From Sphingomonas jaspsi DSM 18422 (GTDB taxonomy: Bacteria; Pseudomonadota; Alphaproteobacteria; Sphingomonadales; Sphingomonadaceae), in the NCBI RefSeq assembly GCF_000585415.1, contig NZ_KK073876.1, positions 1,423,810 through 1,487,809 on the forward strand: a stretch of DNA of 64,000 bases. The letters are read 5' to 3'. Every line of letters begins with the position of its first letter. The stretch's first letter is position 1. The position numbers and the translations under genes were made by a program. This document shows, one piece after another, positions 8,434 to 16,852 of the stretch. The notes beneath the pieces were generated by a model, which saw only the letters and a program-made list of their open reading frames with translations, was not told the DNA's origin and did not search any database.

Positions 8434-8755
8434 GCTGGCAGGATCGCTGGAGTTCGGCCAGCCCGAACGCTGTGGTGTGATCACCGCGGCGGGCGAGCTG
8501 CTGGAGATCGAGAACATCCACACCGACCCGGTCAAGGGGTTCCACATGGACCCGCTCTCGTTCCTGAAGGCGATCGAGGACGGCGCGACCGCCACCTGGC
8601 ACACACACCCGGCCGCCGATCCCAACCTGTCGGAAGACGACCGGCAGGGCTTCGCCCAATGGCCGGAGCTGACGCACCACATCGTCGGCATCCGCGACGG
8701 TGAGCCGACCGTCCACAGCTTCGCCTTCGTCAACGACATCCTGGTGACAGTATGA
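8399..8755 (+). CDS. Phage tail JAMM (Mov34/MPN) metallopeptidase
   Basis: 118 residues. It has a complete zinc JAMM motif: Glu in PERCGVI, then HTHP followed by seven residues, Ser and Asp (HTHPAADPNLSEDD). This corresponds to the N-terminal domain of lambda gpK. The GTG start at 8399 lies eight bases after AGGAG (8386-8390) and overlaps the NlpC/P60 gene; an ATG at 8408 is an alternative. The stop overlaps the next start as ATGA. Its partner is probably the preceding C40 peptidase, the two acting together at the tail tip. Confidence 0.9.
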   Translation: MNAMTQSVLLTELAGSLEFGQPERCGVITAAGELLEIENIHTDPVKGFHMDPLSFLKAIEDGATATWHTHPAADPNLSEDDRQGFAQWPELTHHIVGIRDGEPTVHSFAFVNDILVTV

Positions 8756-9297
8756 AGATCGTCCTGCATGGCGAGCTCGCCAAGCGGTTCGGCCGCGAGC
8801 ACACCATCCAGACCAACGTGCCGGCCGAGGCACTGGAAGGATTGTCGCGCCAGTTCGCGGACTGGCCGCGGGAGATGGCCGTCGACGTCGTCGGCTATCG
8901 CACCGAGGAAAAGCTGCGGACGCCGACCACCGACAAGGAGCTGCACCTCATGCCCGCCATGCACGGCGGCGGCGGCGTGGTGAAGATCGTCATCGGCGTG
9001 GTCATGATCGTTGCGGCCATCATCCTTCCCAAGGGTCCGTGGACGCCCATCCTGATGTCGATGGGCGCGAGCCTTATCATGTCCGGGGTTTGCGACCTGC
9101 TGATGAAGGCACCCACGGTCGACAAATCGAACGACCCTCCGGCCTCCAAATATCTGGGCATCAATCGCAACACTGTCGCGATCGGAACCTTCATCCCGCT
9201 TGCCTACGGCCGCAACAAGATTGCCGGCCACTGGCTCTCCCTGCAGTCGGACTCGAACCAGCTGGTCGCGACGTCCTTCCCGGCCACCACCAGCTAG
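8752..9297 (+). CDS. Phage tail assembly protein I-like
   Basis: 181 residues, starting at an ATGA overlap. The N-terminal 65 residues (MKIVLHGELAKRFG...) look like the beta-grasp, ubiquitin-like domain of the lambda tail I family. A glycine stretch and a hydrophobic region follow, VVKIVIGVVMIVAAIIL...MGASLIMSGV, where lambda gpI has similar hydrophobic helices. gpI acts with gpK and gpL in tail tip assembly and is absent or scarce in finished virions. Gene order C40, JAMM, I, tail tip agrees with lambda K-I-J apart from the inserted phosphoesterase gene that follows. Confidence 0.85.
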   Translation: MKIVLHGELAKRFGREHTIQTNVPAEALEGLSRQFADWPREMAVDVVGYRTEEKLRTPTTDKELHLMPAMHGGGGVVKIVIGVVMIVAAIILPKGPWTPILMSMGASLIMSGVCDLLMKAPTVDKSNDPPASKYLGINRNTVAIGTFIPLAYGRNKIAGHWLSLQSDSNQLVATSFPATTS

Positions 9298-9305
9298 GAT
9301 CACCC

Positions 9306-10529
9306 ATGACAATCGACGAACGCCTGAAGGACTACGCCACGCCCGCACAGGCCCGCTACATCGACGCCGTCAACGAGGCTGGCAGTAAGCGGGCTGCGGC
9401 TCGCCTGCTGGGCGTCCACCGTCGCATGATCGACAAGGGTCTCGCGGCGGTCGAGCTGAAGGCCAGCCGCGCGGGCTACGCGCCCTCGCACGGTCTCGAC
9501 TATCCGGCGCCGCCGGGGCGCTTCGTCCCCAAGACGACGGTCCACTTCAAGAACGGCCAGAAGGTCGAGGAGTGGGTGCGGTTCGCGATCGACGACGAGC
9601 AGTTCATCGGCTCGGTCAAGGACGCGATCACGGCGTTCTGCGAGGAAGCACCGAAGATCGAGCCGATCGGCACGGTCCCCAGCGCGCTCCAGTGCAACTC
9701 CGACGTCATCCCTTGGATCAACATCGGCGACGCCCACTTCGGCATGATCGCTCACGCCAGCGAAGTCGGCTTCGACTTCAACCTGCAGATCGCCGAAGCC
9801 GAGATGAAGGCCGGGATCGGCCAGGTGATCGACGAGCTGCCCTATTACGACCGCCTCGTCATTCAGGACATGGGCGACTTCACCCACTACGAGAACACCA
9901 GCAAGGTCACCGAGCGCAGCCGTCACTCGCTCGACGTCGATGGCACCATGCCGCAGCTGATCGAGGTCTACACGCGCACGATGCGCTGGATCATCGAGAA
10001 GGCGCTGACCAAGGCCAAGGTGGTTGACGTCATCATCAACCAGGCGAACCACAGCCGGTCGAACGACTGGTGGATGGCCCAGCTCCTGCGCGCGGTCTAC
10101 GGCGAGAGCGGGCGCGTCAACGTCATCGACAACAGCTCGCCCTTCATCGCCTACCGCATGGGCAACGTGCTGGTGCTCTGTCACCACAGCGATCTCGTGA
10201 AGCCCAAGGGGCTGGCCGACATCATGACCTGCGATTTCCGCAAGGACTATGGCGAGACGCTGTTCCACTACGTCGACATCGGCCACGTCCACCACGAGAT
10301 GGTCGTCAAGCAGCACCCGTCGGTGCGCGTCGAGAGCTTCAACCAGCTGGCCCGGCCCGACAAATATGCGTTCGAGGGTGGCTGGCGGAACCGCAATTCG
10401 CTGACTGTCGTCTTCCGTTCGAAGACCTTCGGCGAGATCGGCCGGCGCGTGCTGCCGATCGAGGAGCTGCAGACGCGGCTCTACGGCAAGCCGCTGGAAG
10501 CGCAGCGTACGATCCACCGCGTCGCCTAA
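9306..10529 (+). CDS. Metallophosphoesterase with N-terminal HTH-like region
   Basis: 407 residues. The C-terminal two thirds carry the ordered metal ligands of calcineurin-like phosphoesterases: GDAHFG (D-x-H), DMGDF (GD), QANHSR (the N-H position of GNHD), LCHHSD, and GHVHHE (G-H-x-H). The first 60 residues (ATPAQARYIDAV...KRAAARLLGVHRR) look like a helix-turn-helix that could bind nucleic acid. The substrate is unknown; DNA nuclease or nucleotide phosphatase are both possible. It sits between gpI-like and gpJ-like genes, where no tail protein of this kind is expected, so it looks like an inserted (moron) gene. ATG 9306 starts eight bases after the previous stop. Confidence 0.8.
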   Translation: MTIDERLKDYATPAQARYIDAVNEAGSKRAAARLLGVHRRMIDKGLAAVELKASRAGYAPSHGLDYPAPPGRFVPKTTVHFKNGQKVEEWVRFAIDDEQFIGSVKDAITAFCEEAPKIEPIGTVPSALQCNSDVIPWINIGDAHFGMIAHASEVGFDFNLQIAEAEMKAGIGQVIDELPYYDRLVIQDMGDFTHYENTSKVTERSRHSLDVDGTMPQLIEVYTRTMRWIIEKALTKAKVVDVIINQANHSRSNDWWMAQLLRAVYGESGRVNVIDNSSPFIAYRMGNVLVLCHHSDLVKPKGLADIMTCDFRKDYGETLFHYVDIGHVHHEMVVKQHPSVRVESFNQLARPDKYAFEGGWRNRNSLTVVFRSKTFGEIGRRVLPIEELQTRLYGKPLEAQRTIHRVA

Positions 10530-10547
10530 TCCACAACACCACCGTGA
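10524..10547 (+). repeat. GCCTAATCCACAAC repeat, copy 3
   Basis: The block matches 740-763 with one mismatch. Its TAA is the stop codon of the phosphoesterase gene. It is followed by a GC-rich self-complementary stretch (CCGCCGCGGCGG) before the gpJ-like ATG at 10579. Confidence 0.5.
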
Positions 10548-10578
10548 GCCACCGCCGCGGCGGCGGCATAGCCTCGCC

Positions 10579-13500
10579 ATGCTGAAGATGATGCGTGGCG
10601 CAGGTGGCGGTGGTAAGGGTGGCGGCGGTGGCGACTTCACCCAGAAGCCCGACAACCTCCGTTCGGCCGATACCTTTGAGGGCCTGCTCGGCCTGTGCGC
10701 CGGTCCCATCAAGGGACCGGTTCGCGGCCTGAAGTCGATCCGCATCAACGGCACCCAGATCGAAGGCGAGAACGACGAGGAAAACTTCGAGGGCGCCGTG
10801 GCGGTTTTCGCCGACGGGGACCCCATGAAGTTCCCGCAGATCGCGGACCTCAAGCTGGGCTCGGCAGGCGCCCCGGTGAACGTCGGCGTCGACATCAGCA
10901 ACACCTATCCGGCGGGGACACCTGGCCCGTGGGTCTCGCGCACGCTGAACAACACCAACGCCGAGGCGATCGACCTCCGCTTCATCGTCAACCAGCTCTA
11001 CAAGCAGACGAAGAGCGGGGTGTTCGAGAACGTCCTGCATCTCGAAATCGAGATGAAACCGAGCGGCACCGCGACGTGGATCAACCCGTTCGCCTCCAAC
11101 GGCAACACGACCCCCGATTACAACCTGATCGGCTACGACACGACCGGCAAGGACAGTGGCCCGCTCAAGGTCATGGCGACGATGGCGGCGATGGACCGGC
11201 ACACGGTCGGGCGTTCGACAGCCGACGGCATCTACCTGGCCGTCGCGGGCAAGACCTCCAGCCCCTATGTGACCGAGCTGCGCGTCAAGGTTCCCAACCA
11301 GGGCGTCTACGCTAACCGGACGTGGGACGTCCGCGTCCGCCTGCGCGAGCCGGAAAGCATTGATGCTGACCCCAATTTCGAGAAGCGGCTCGTTTCGTGG
11401 GAGTCGATGGCCGCGGTCTACGCCGGCCGGCTCGGCGAGCATGAGGACTGGCGGGCGCTCGCGTGGCTGCAAATCTACGGCAAGGCGAGCGACAACTTCA
11501 ACGGCCTGCCCGCTATCGACGGCATCTACGACACGAAGATCGTCAGCGTTCCGCCGTTCGCGGTCTACAACCCCGACACGCGGGTCTACACCGGCGCGAC
11601 GTGGGACGGCTCGTGGACGAAGGCCTACACCAACGACCCCGCGTGGGTGATCTACGATCTCGTCACCGACAACATCTCGGGGCTGGCCGCGTTCGTTCCG
11701 ACGGCGACACTCAACAAATGGGACGCGCTCGAGCTTTCCAAATGGTGCTCGACGCAGGTCCCGGACGGGAAGGGCGGGCTGCACCCGCGCTTCTCGCTCA
11801 ACATCTACATCGACCAGTCGCAGCGGTCGGACGAGCTGGTCCGCTTCCTCGCCGGGTCGTGCGGTGCCACCGCCTGGGACAACGGCAACGGCGAATGGCG
11901 CGTTCGCGTCGACAAGCCGCAAATCCCCGCCGCGATCTTCACGCATGAGAACATCGAGGGCGAGTTCGCCTACAGCCACACCGACGTCGACACCCGGTTC
12001 AACGAGGTCACCGTCGTCTTCCTCAACGAGGAGTTCGACTATCGCGAGGACTGGATCAGGGTCCAGCATGACGCGGACATCGCCAAGCACGGCCGGCGCC
12101 CGACGCGCCTGGTTGCTGTCGGCTGCACCAATCGCCAGCAGGCGCTGCGCTGGGCGGTCCAGCGCATCCGCACGAACCTCAACGAGTTCCGGATGGTCAC
12201 CTTCACGACCAACCGGCAGGGCAAATATCTGGAGCGGTTCGACCACATCCTCGTCGCCGACGGTTCGCTCAACGAGGTTGGCGACAGCGAGGTGCGGCGC
12301 ACCACCGGCCGCATCGTCGACAAGATCGGCTCGATGGTCGAGGTCCGGGACCCGATCCGGCTCGAGGTCGGCGTGAACTACAAGCTCCGCACGACCATGC
12401 CGAACCCGGACTACAACCCGGAGCCCACGGCCGAGCCGACCGACCCCACCTGGTCGCAGCCGACGATCACCGTGACACGCGACATTCTGAACGATGCCGG
12501 GCAGCGCGGGGACGTCACCGAGCTTTATCTCGACAGCCCGTTCCCGGACACCGTCGCCGAGAACGCCAACGTCGCGCTCGAAGCCGTCGGTCTCCCGTCG
12601 ATCCCGCGCGTCTATCGCGTGCTCGACATCGACTACAACAGCGACAACGAGCACATCTCGATCGCGGCCATCGAAGTCGACACCGGCAAATGGGCCGCAG
12701 CCGACGAGGCGACGGACGACAATCTCCAGCAGGTGCTCGACGATACGGTCCCGCCGGTCGTGCTTCCGGTCGGTGGCATGTTCACGCTGTCCACCTTCAC
12801 CGGGGAGTTCGGCATCAAGCGCATGCTGATCGCGAACTGGGAGCGTCCGGACAGCGCCAGCTTCGACAAGTATCGCCTCGAATATCGCTTCAACCAAGGC
12901 CCGTGGCAGGACATGGGCTACCAGCGCGACGATTTCTGGGAACTGGCCGAGCCGCAGGTCGGCCGCCACGAGCTGCGCGTCTATGCCGTCGCCCGCCGCG
13001 GCTTCGAAAGCCTGCCGACGGGTGACAACATCGCGGTGCCCGACCTGCCCAGCAGTCTGGCGGTGAGCTACGGTCCCTCGGCGGTGACCGCGCTCTACGA
13101 CTACACTGGCGCGACGCCGCAGGACCTGCCCAAGGACTTGCTCTACAAACTGCAGGCCAACGGGATCGAGCTGGCCGAGGTGTCGTGGGATTACCGGGTC
13201 ACTGACGGCAGCGTGAACGGCTTAACGCCTGCCTCCGGCTGGCATGCCCTGCCGCAGGAAGGTGGTATTGGCACGCTCACGCTGACGAGCGTCGAAGTGA
13301 CGGACAGCCAGGTCGAGGTCCGGGGGACCGCCGCGGCCGGAGGTTCCGCATCGGAAGCCGTCGCTGTCACGAGAGCACTGGCCGATCCGCCTGCGAGCGC
13401 GGGCGTCGGCGCCACGCAGTCCAGCGGTTTCAACGTCATCAACACCCCGGGCTCCAGCTTCCAACCGGTCACGGCTGATTTGGACGTGTCGATCGGCGCG

Positions 13501-13713
13501 GGCAAGACGCAGGCCAACATCAACATCAGCCTGGCCCCGTTGATGAGCAAGCTGTCGGACAACGACGGGCCTTGGGACATCGAATACAAAGTGCAGCGCC
13601 TGGTCGGCGGCGTTTGGACCGACGTCGGTGCGCTCCAGCACTCCAGCCCTGACCCCTACATCGATTACCTCGCCACCGGCACCGGTGGCGGGGGTGGAGG
13701 ATTGATCCCTTGA
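10579..13713 (+). CDS. Phage tail tip / host specificity protein J-like
   Basis: 1,044 residues. The central tail tip protein that in lambda contacts the receptor and leads DNA entry. The N-terminus, after a Gly/Lys-rich leader, has the gpJ-type opening (LRSADTFEGLLGLCAGPIKGP...). A tail-hub region around 390-520 (FLAGSCGATAWDNGNGEWRV) follows, then fibronectin-type beta domains (about 720-820) and a variable C-terminus with a Gly run. It is the last large tail gene, as in lambda. The C-terminal part after about residue 830 probably sets host range. The TGA stop overlaps the TTG start of the next small gene. Confidence 0.9.
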   Translation: MLKMMRGAGGGGKGGGGGDFTQKPDNLRSADTFEGLLGLCAGPIKGPVRGLKSIRINGTQIEGENDEENFEGAVAVFADGDPMKFPQIADLKLGSAGAPVNVGVDISNTYPAGTPGPWVSRTLNNTNAEAIDLRFIVNQLYKQTKSGVFENVLHLEIEMKPSGTATWINPFASNGNTTPDYNLIGYDTTGKDSGPLKVMATMAAMDRHTVGRSTADGIYLAVAGKTSSPYVTELRVKVPNQGVYANRTWDVRVRLREPESIDADPNFEKRLVSWESMAAVYAGRLGEHEDWRALAWLQIYGKASDNFNGLPAIDGIYDTKIVSVPPFAVYNPDTRVYTGATWDGSWTKAYTNDPAWVIYDLVTDNISGLAAFVPTATLNKWDALELSKWCSTQVPDGKGGLHPRFSLNIYIDQSQRSDELVRFLAGSCGATAWDNGNGEWRVRVDKPQIPAAIFTHENIEGEFAYSHTDVDTRFNEVTVVFLNEEFDYREDWIRVQHDADIAKHGRRPTRLVAVGCTNRQQALRWAVQRIRTNLNEFRMVTFTTNRQGKYLERFDHILVADGSLNEVGDSEVRRTTGRIVDKIGSMVEVRDPIRLEVGVNYKLRTTMPNPDYNPEPTAEPTDPTWSQPTITVTRDILNDAGQRGDVTELYLDSPFPDTVAENANVALEAVGLPSIPRVYRVLDIDYNSDNEHISIAAIEVDTGKWAAADEATDDNLQQVLDDTVPPVVLPVGGMFTLSTFTGEFGIKRMLIANWERPDSASFDKYRLEYRFNQGPWQDMGYQRDDFWELAEPQVGRHELRVYAVARRGFESLPTGDNIAVPDLPSSLAVSYGPSAVTALYDYTGATPQDLPKDLLYKLQANGIELAEVSWDYRVTDGSVNGLTPASGWHALPQEGGIGTLTLTSVEVTDSQVEVRGTAAAGGSASEAVAVTRALADPPASAGVGATQSSGFNVINTPGSSFQPVTADLDVSIGAGKTQANINISLAPLMSKLSDNDGPWDIEYKVQRLVGGVWTDVGALQHSSPDPYIDYLATGTGGGGGGLIP

Positions 13714-13877
13714 CCCGTAAAACCTTCGCCGGGAACATGAGCGTCGTCGTGAACGACACCGGCTTGCCGTCGAGCACCACCCAGAAATATCGGGTGGTCG
13801 CGCGGATTGCCACGAACAACCCCAGCGCGGGCGCCAGCCTGTCGCTCACGGGCAAGGTGGAGATCACCGTCCCGTGA
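13710..13877 (+). CDS. Small phage protein after tail tip gene
   Basis: 55 residues, from a TTG that overlaps the gpJ-like stop (TTGA), to a TGA that overlaps the next GTG start (GTGA). The double overlap and the clean beta-type sequence (TRKTFAGNMSVVVNDTG..., KYRVVARIATNNPSAG..., SLTGKVEITVP) support a real gene. No family is recognised. It is probably a small tail-fibre or tip-associated protein, by position. Confidence 0.6.
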   Translation: MTRKTFAGNMSVVVNDTGLPSSTTQKYRVVARIATNNPSAGASLSLTGKVEITVP

Positions 13878-14302
13878 CGCGCTATCTGATCGAGAAGGAC
13901 GGCGAGCGCCAGAACGTCACGAGCCTCGACGGCTACGACGATTGGGTCTTGGTCGATGAAGTCGATTGGCAGACGCCGGTCGAGGTCCGCCGCGAGAACC
14001 GCTGGCGGGAGGTCAAGGTGCTGCGCGCCGAGCGCGAGGACGCGCCGATCGAGACCTCGATTGGCCTCGTCCAGGCGGACGCAGCGTCGCGCGAGCGGCT
14101 GCGCTCGCTGGCCTTGTTGCCCGAGGTCGAGCTGAAGACGGCGGACAACCGGATCGTCACGCTGCCTGGCGCTGCTGTGGCGGGGGTGAACGTCATGATC
14201 GCCGAACGGCTGGCCGCCATCCACGCCCGCGCGCAGCAGCTGCGCGAGGAGATCGAGGCGTCGGACGATCCCGAGGCCATCGACATCGAGGCGGGCTGGT
14301 GA
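13874..14302 (+). CDS. Phage tail-associated protein (DUF4376-like)
   Basis: 142 residues from a GTG start at a GTGA overlap. The C-terminal half (ELKTADNRIVTLPGAAVAGVNVMIAERLAAIHARAQQLREEIEA) has the shape of DUF4376-type phage proteins: a short beta stretch, then a helix that places an Ala/Arg-rich pair. Such genes lie after tail fibre genes in many prophages and may act in fibre assembly. The N-terminal half is not recognised. It overlaps the next gene by four bases (GTGA). Confidence 0.55.
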   Translation: MTRYLIEKDGERQNVTSLDGYDDWVLVDEVDWQTPVEVRRENRWREVKVLRAEREDAPIETSIGLVQADAASRERLRSLALLPEVELKTADNRIVTLPGAAVAGVNVMIAERLAAIHARAQQLREEIEASDDPEAIDIEAGW

Positions 14303-14658
14303 ACGACGAGCCGCTTCTGTTGGAGGCGCTCTGCGACGAGCGCGAGGGGCGCGGCCTGTTCCGCGTCTACCAGCCGTTCTCGTTCACGACATCGTGGGGG
14401 TTCGTGGTCGTCGTGCCTGCGGGCTACGTCACCGACCTGTGCTCGGTCCCGTCGTTCGCCCGCGCTTGGGTTCCGACGTCTGGCCGCGTCTCGAAGGCGG
14501 CGGTCCTGCACGATTGGCTGCTGGATCAGGGCTGCAGCGAAGCCCATCGGGTGTTCAATGAGGCGCTCGAGGTGGCCGGCGTGAAGCCGACCACCCGTCG
14601 CATCTTGGTTACAGCTGTTCGGCTGTGGGCTTGGTATAGACGTTTTCAGCGCGCATGA
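14299..14658 (+). CDS. DUF1353 phage protein
   Basis: 119 residues from a GTG at a four-base overlap. It matches DUF1353 by its conserved core: a beta segment (FTTSWGFVVVVPAGYVTDLCSVP) followed by AAVLHDWLLDQG and a helix. These are common small proteins of unknown function in tail-end or lysis regions of phages. Its last 50 bases overlap the convergent dNMP kinase gene, so this is the end of the rightward late transcript. No hairpin separates the two. Confidence 0.8.
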   Translation: MNDEPLLLEALCDEREGRGLFRVYQPFSFTTSWGFVVVVPAGYVTDLCSVPSFARAWVPTSGRVSKAAVLHDWLLDQGCSEAHRVFNEALEVAGVKPTTRRILVTAVRLWAWYRRFQRA

Positions 14659-15547
14659 TGTCGTCGATCGCCGCGTAGAGATCGTCGAGCGTGCCGTGGT
14701 TGCTGATGACATAGTCGGGATTGAGCAGGTCCGTGCGCTCGCTCGGATGCACACCCCACATCGACCCGAAGACGTCGTAGAGGAACTTGCCGAGCTTGTG
14801 CTTGAACGCCACCGGACCCTTGCCCGGGCGTTCGATCATGATCGTGAAGCCCTTCAGCTCGTCCTGGATCGCCCGCTCTTCGTTCGGAAAGCGAACGCTG
14901 TCGTTCATCGACCGCGGCACGCCTTCGCCCTCGACCGCCCAGCAGCGCGCCCACAGGTCGTTGTTGACCAGCTCGCGCCCCCACTCGGTGCCGAGCGTGA
15001 TCTGCGCGCGACGACTGGTGATGCCGAGGCACGGGATCACCTCTTCCTTCAGGTCGCCCGTCAGGTAGCGATCGATCAGCACGTCATCCATCTTGAACCG
15101 CCGCAGCAGCGTGCGGAGCATGTCGCGCAGCGGCTCGGCGATGTGCCGGCGCTGGTAGCCATACTGGCTCTCGATGTAATTCGCCGCCTCGGTCTTGCCC
15201 GTTCCGGCGAAGCCCGACAGCCCGATCGCCGACGGCCCCATGAACTGGTAGCGAGCCCAGCTGTCGTCGCTGCCCGGCGTGCTGACGTAGATCGAGCCGT
15301 CGAAGCCGGTCGTGCGAGCCGCCAACGCCTCGCCAATGGCGACGGTGTCGTCGAAGTTGCCCTCGTCGAGGTTCGCAAGCAGCGCCAGCCGCTCACGATC
15401 CGCCTCGGCGTGGATGCCGGTGAAGTCCGCGTAGAAGCGGGGAGCCTGACTGGCGAAGGCCGCGAAGCCTTCGTCTATGCCAGCGTCGACGCCCTTTTTC
15501 GGTGCAGGGACGGGCATGGCGAACCCGCCTTGGTTCGCCGCGCTCAT
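14609..15547 (-). CDS. Phage deoxynucleoside monophosphate kinase
   Basis: 312 residues. Phosphorylates dNMPs to dNDPs, providing precursors for phage DNA. The P-loop is [17 protein letters not shown] near residue 110-125, and a later [17 protein letters not shown] plus a basic [11 protein letters not shown] segment resembles T4 gp1-type dNMP kinases. The N-terminal 100 residues are an additional region not seen in T4 gp1. ATG 15547 overlaps the thyA stop as ATGA, so the two are coupled. With thyA it forms a dTMP-to-dTDP module. Confidence 0.82.
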   Translation of the reverse strand: MSAANQGGFAMPVPAPKKGVDAGIDEGFAAFASQAPRFYADFTGIHAEADRERLALLANLDEGNFDDTVAIGEALAARTTGFDGSIYVSTPGSDDSWARYQFMGPSAIGLSGFAGTGKTEAANYIESQYGYQRRHIAEPLRDMLRTLLRRFKMDDVLIDRYLTGDLKEEVIPCLGITSRRAQITLGTEWGRELVNNDLWARCWAVEGEGVPRSMNDSVRFPNEERAIQDELKGFTIMIERPGKGPVAFKHKLGKFLYDVFGSMWGVHPSERTDLLNPDYVISNHGTLDDLYAAIDDIMRAENVYTKPTAEQL

Positions 15548-16368
15548 ACCGCCACCTCCGCTTTGATCGGAGGATGCGGATCGTAGCCGATCAGCTCGAA
15601 GTCCTCGAACGAGTAAGTGTGGACCTCGTTCACCGTCTCACGGATTTTCAAATAGGGCGACAGGCGAGGCGTGCGCGCCAGCTGTTCAACCGCCTGTTCG
15701 ACGTGGTTATTGTAAAGGTGGACGTTGCCGCCGGTCCAGATGAACTCGCCTACCCGCAGACCGACCTGGTCTGCGATGATGTGCGTCAGCAGCGCGTACG
15801 ACGCGATGTTGAACGGGACCCCGAGGAACATGTCCGCCGACCGCTGGTAGAGCTGGCAGTTCAGCTTGCCGTCATTCGTCACGTCGAACTGGAACAGGCA
15901 GTGGCACGGCGGCAGCGCCATCTCGTCGACCTGCGCCGGGTTCCACGCCGTGACGATGTGGCGACGGCTGTCGGGGTTCTCGACCAGACTGATGATCACG
16001 TCGTCGATCTGGTCGATCACGCCGTCATCGCAGAAGCCGATCGGACCCGCCGGCCAGCTGCGCCACTGCGCGCCATAGACCGGACCAAGCTCGCCGTTCT
16101 CGTCGGCCCACTCGTCCCAGATATGCACGCCCGCTTCCTGAAGGCTGCGGACGTTGGTCTCGCCGCGCAGGAACCAGAGCAGCTCCTCGACGACGCCCTT
16201 CCAGAAGACACGCTTCGTGGTCAGCAGCGGGAAGCCCTGCTGCAGGTCGAAGCGCATCTGGGCACCGAAGAGGGCGCGGGTGCCGACGCCAGTGCGGTCG
16301 GTGCGCTTCTCCCCGTCCCGAAGGACGCGGAGCAGCAGCTCGCTATAGGTGCGGTCGTGCTGGCTCAC
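15544..16368 (-). CDS. thyA: Thymidylate synthase (phage-encoded)
   Basis: 274 residues, full length for ThyA (E. coli 264). Converts dUMP to dTMP with methylenetetrahydrofolate. Clear landmarks are [18 protein letters not shown] (phosphate binding), the catalytic Cys in [26 protein letters not shown], and HLYNNHVEQ. It starts with GTG 16368 in a GTGA overlap with the upstream gene and ends in an ATGA overlap with the dNMP kinase. Phage copies raise dTMP supply during replication. Confidence 0.97.
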   Translation of the reverse strand: MSQHDRTYSELLLRVLRDGEKRTDRTGVGTRALFGAQMRFDLQQGFPLLTTKRVFWKGVVEELLWFLRGETNVRSLQEAGVHIWDEWADENGELGPVYGAQWRSWPAGPIGFCDDGVIDQIDDVIISLVENPDSRRHIVTAWNPAQVDEMALPPCHCLFQFDVTNDGKLNCQLYQRSADMFLGVPFNIASYALLTHIIADQVGLRVGEFIWTGGNVHLYNNHVEQAVEQLARTPRLSPYLKIRETVNEVHTYSFEDFELIGYDPHPPIKAEVAV

Positions 16369-16751
16369 AGCTGCACCTCCGGCCGGAAGTAATCCGGCTG
16401 CGCGGCCACCTTCTTGCGAAGCGGGATCGAGCAGAGGAACTTGACCGAGCCATCGCGGTGCGTGGCCATCGTGTGGGTCCCGGCGCAGAAGCGTTCGCGG
16501 GCCAAGGCCACGCCCGGCTCCTCGTTGTCCCAGCGGTCGGCGCAGCGCGAGCTGGCGACGAAGAACGGACGCAGGTCCGGACGACCTTCACCACCCCAAC
16601 GCTCGACGTTCTGGACGGCAGCGTCGGGGTTCTCGTCGATCACTTCCCAGACGTCCTTGACGTCAAAGCCCAGGTTGTTGGCGACTTTGTAAGGCGAGCG
16701 AACGCGACGATACTCGGCGATCACTTCGGCCTTCTGTTCGGGGGTAAGCAA
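16365..16751 (-). CDS. Hypothetical phage protein with HTH-like start
   Basis: 128 residues from a TTG start at 16751. The first 45 residues ([37 protein letters not shown]) read as a helix-turn-helix of the terminase-small-subunit or transposase type. The rest has four cysteine or histidine positions ([22 protein letters not shown]) that may bind a metal. No family is recognised. Its ribosome site AAAGGAGA lies in the hairpin described separately, and it is coupled to thyA by a GTGA overlap. Confidence 0.6.
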   Translation of the reverse strand: MLTPEQKAEVIAEYRRVRSPYKVANNLGFDVKDVWEVIDENPDAAVQNVERWGGEGRPDLRPFFVASSRCADRWDNEEPGVALARERFCAGTHTMATHRDGSVKFLCSIPLRKKVAAQPDYFRPEVQL

Positions 16752-16782
16752 AACGGGTCTCCTTTGTTGCGGAGACCCGTTT
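16751..16782 (-). promoter_or_regulatory. Hairpin that contains the SD of the small-gene/thyA block
   Basis: AAACGGGTCTCC and GGAGACCCGTTT form a perfect 12-bp stem with an 8-base loop. On the leftward transcript the 3' arm contains GGAGA, the ribosome site of the TTG start at 16751, and the arm runs into TTTTGC. The same hairpin could therefore end the upstream ATPase transcript and hide the start of the next gene. It lies 70-100 bases after the ATPase stop. Confidence 0.6.
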
Positions 16783-16852
16783 GCAAATCCCGACTCTTCA
16801 ATGCCATCGAAGAGGATGTTGTGACTAGGTCACAAGGACAGTTGGCTAAGGG

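Noticed and set aside
10339..12969. Very long open frame on the minus strand opposite the tail tip gene (876 codons)
   Set aside because: It is the antisense of a GC-rich gene with a strong third-position bias; its residues are Arg/Asp/Val/Leu-rich without any domain, and the plus-strand frame is a clear gpJ homologue.
13874..14302. Tail fibre gene in the DUF4376-like gene region
   Set aside because: Too short and lacks collagen-like or beta-helix repeats; more like a chaperone or fibre-associated protein.
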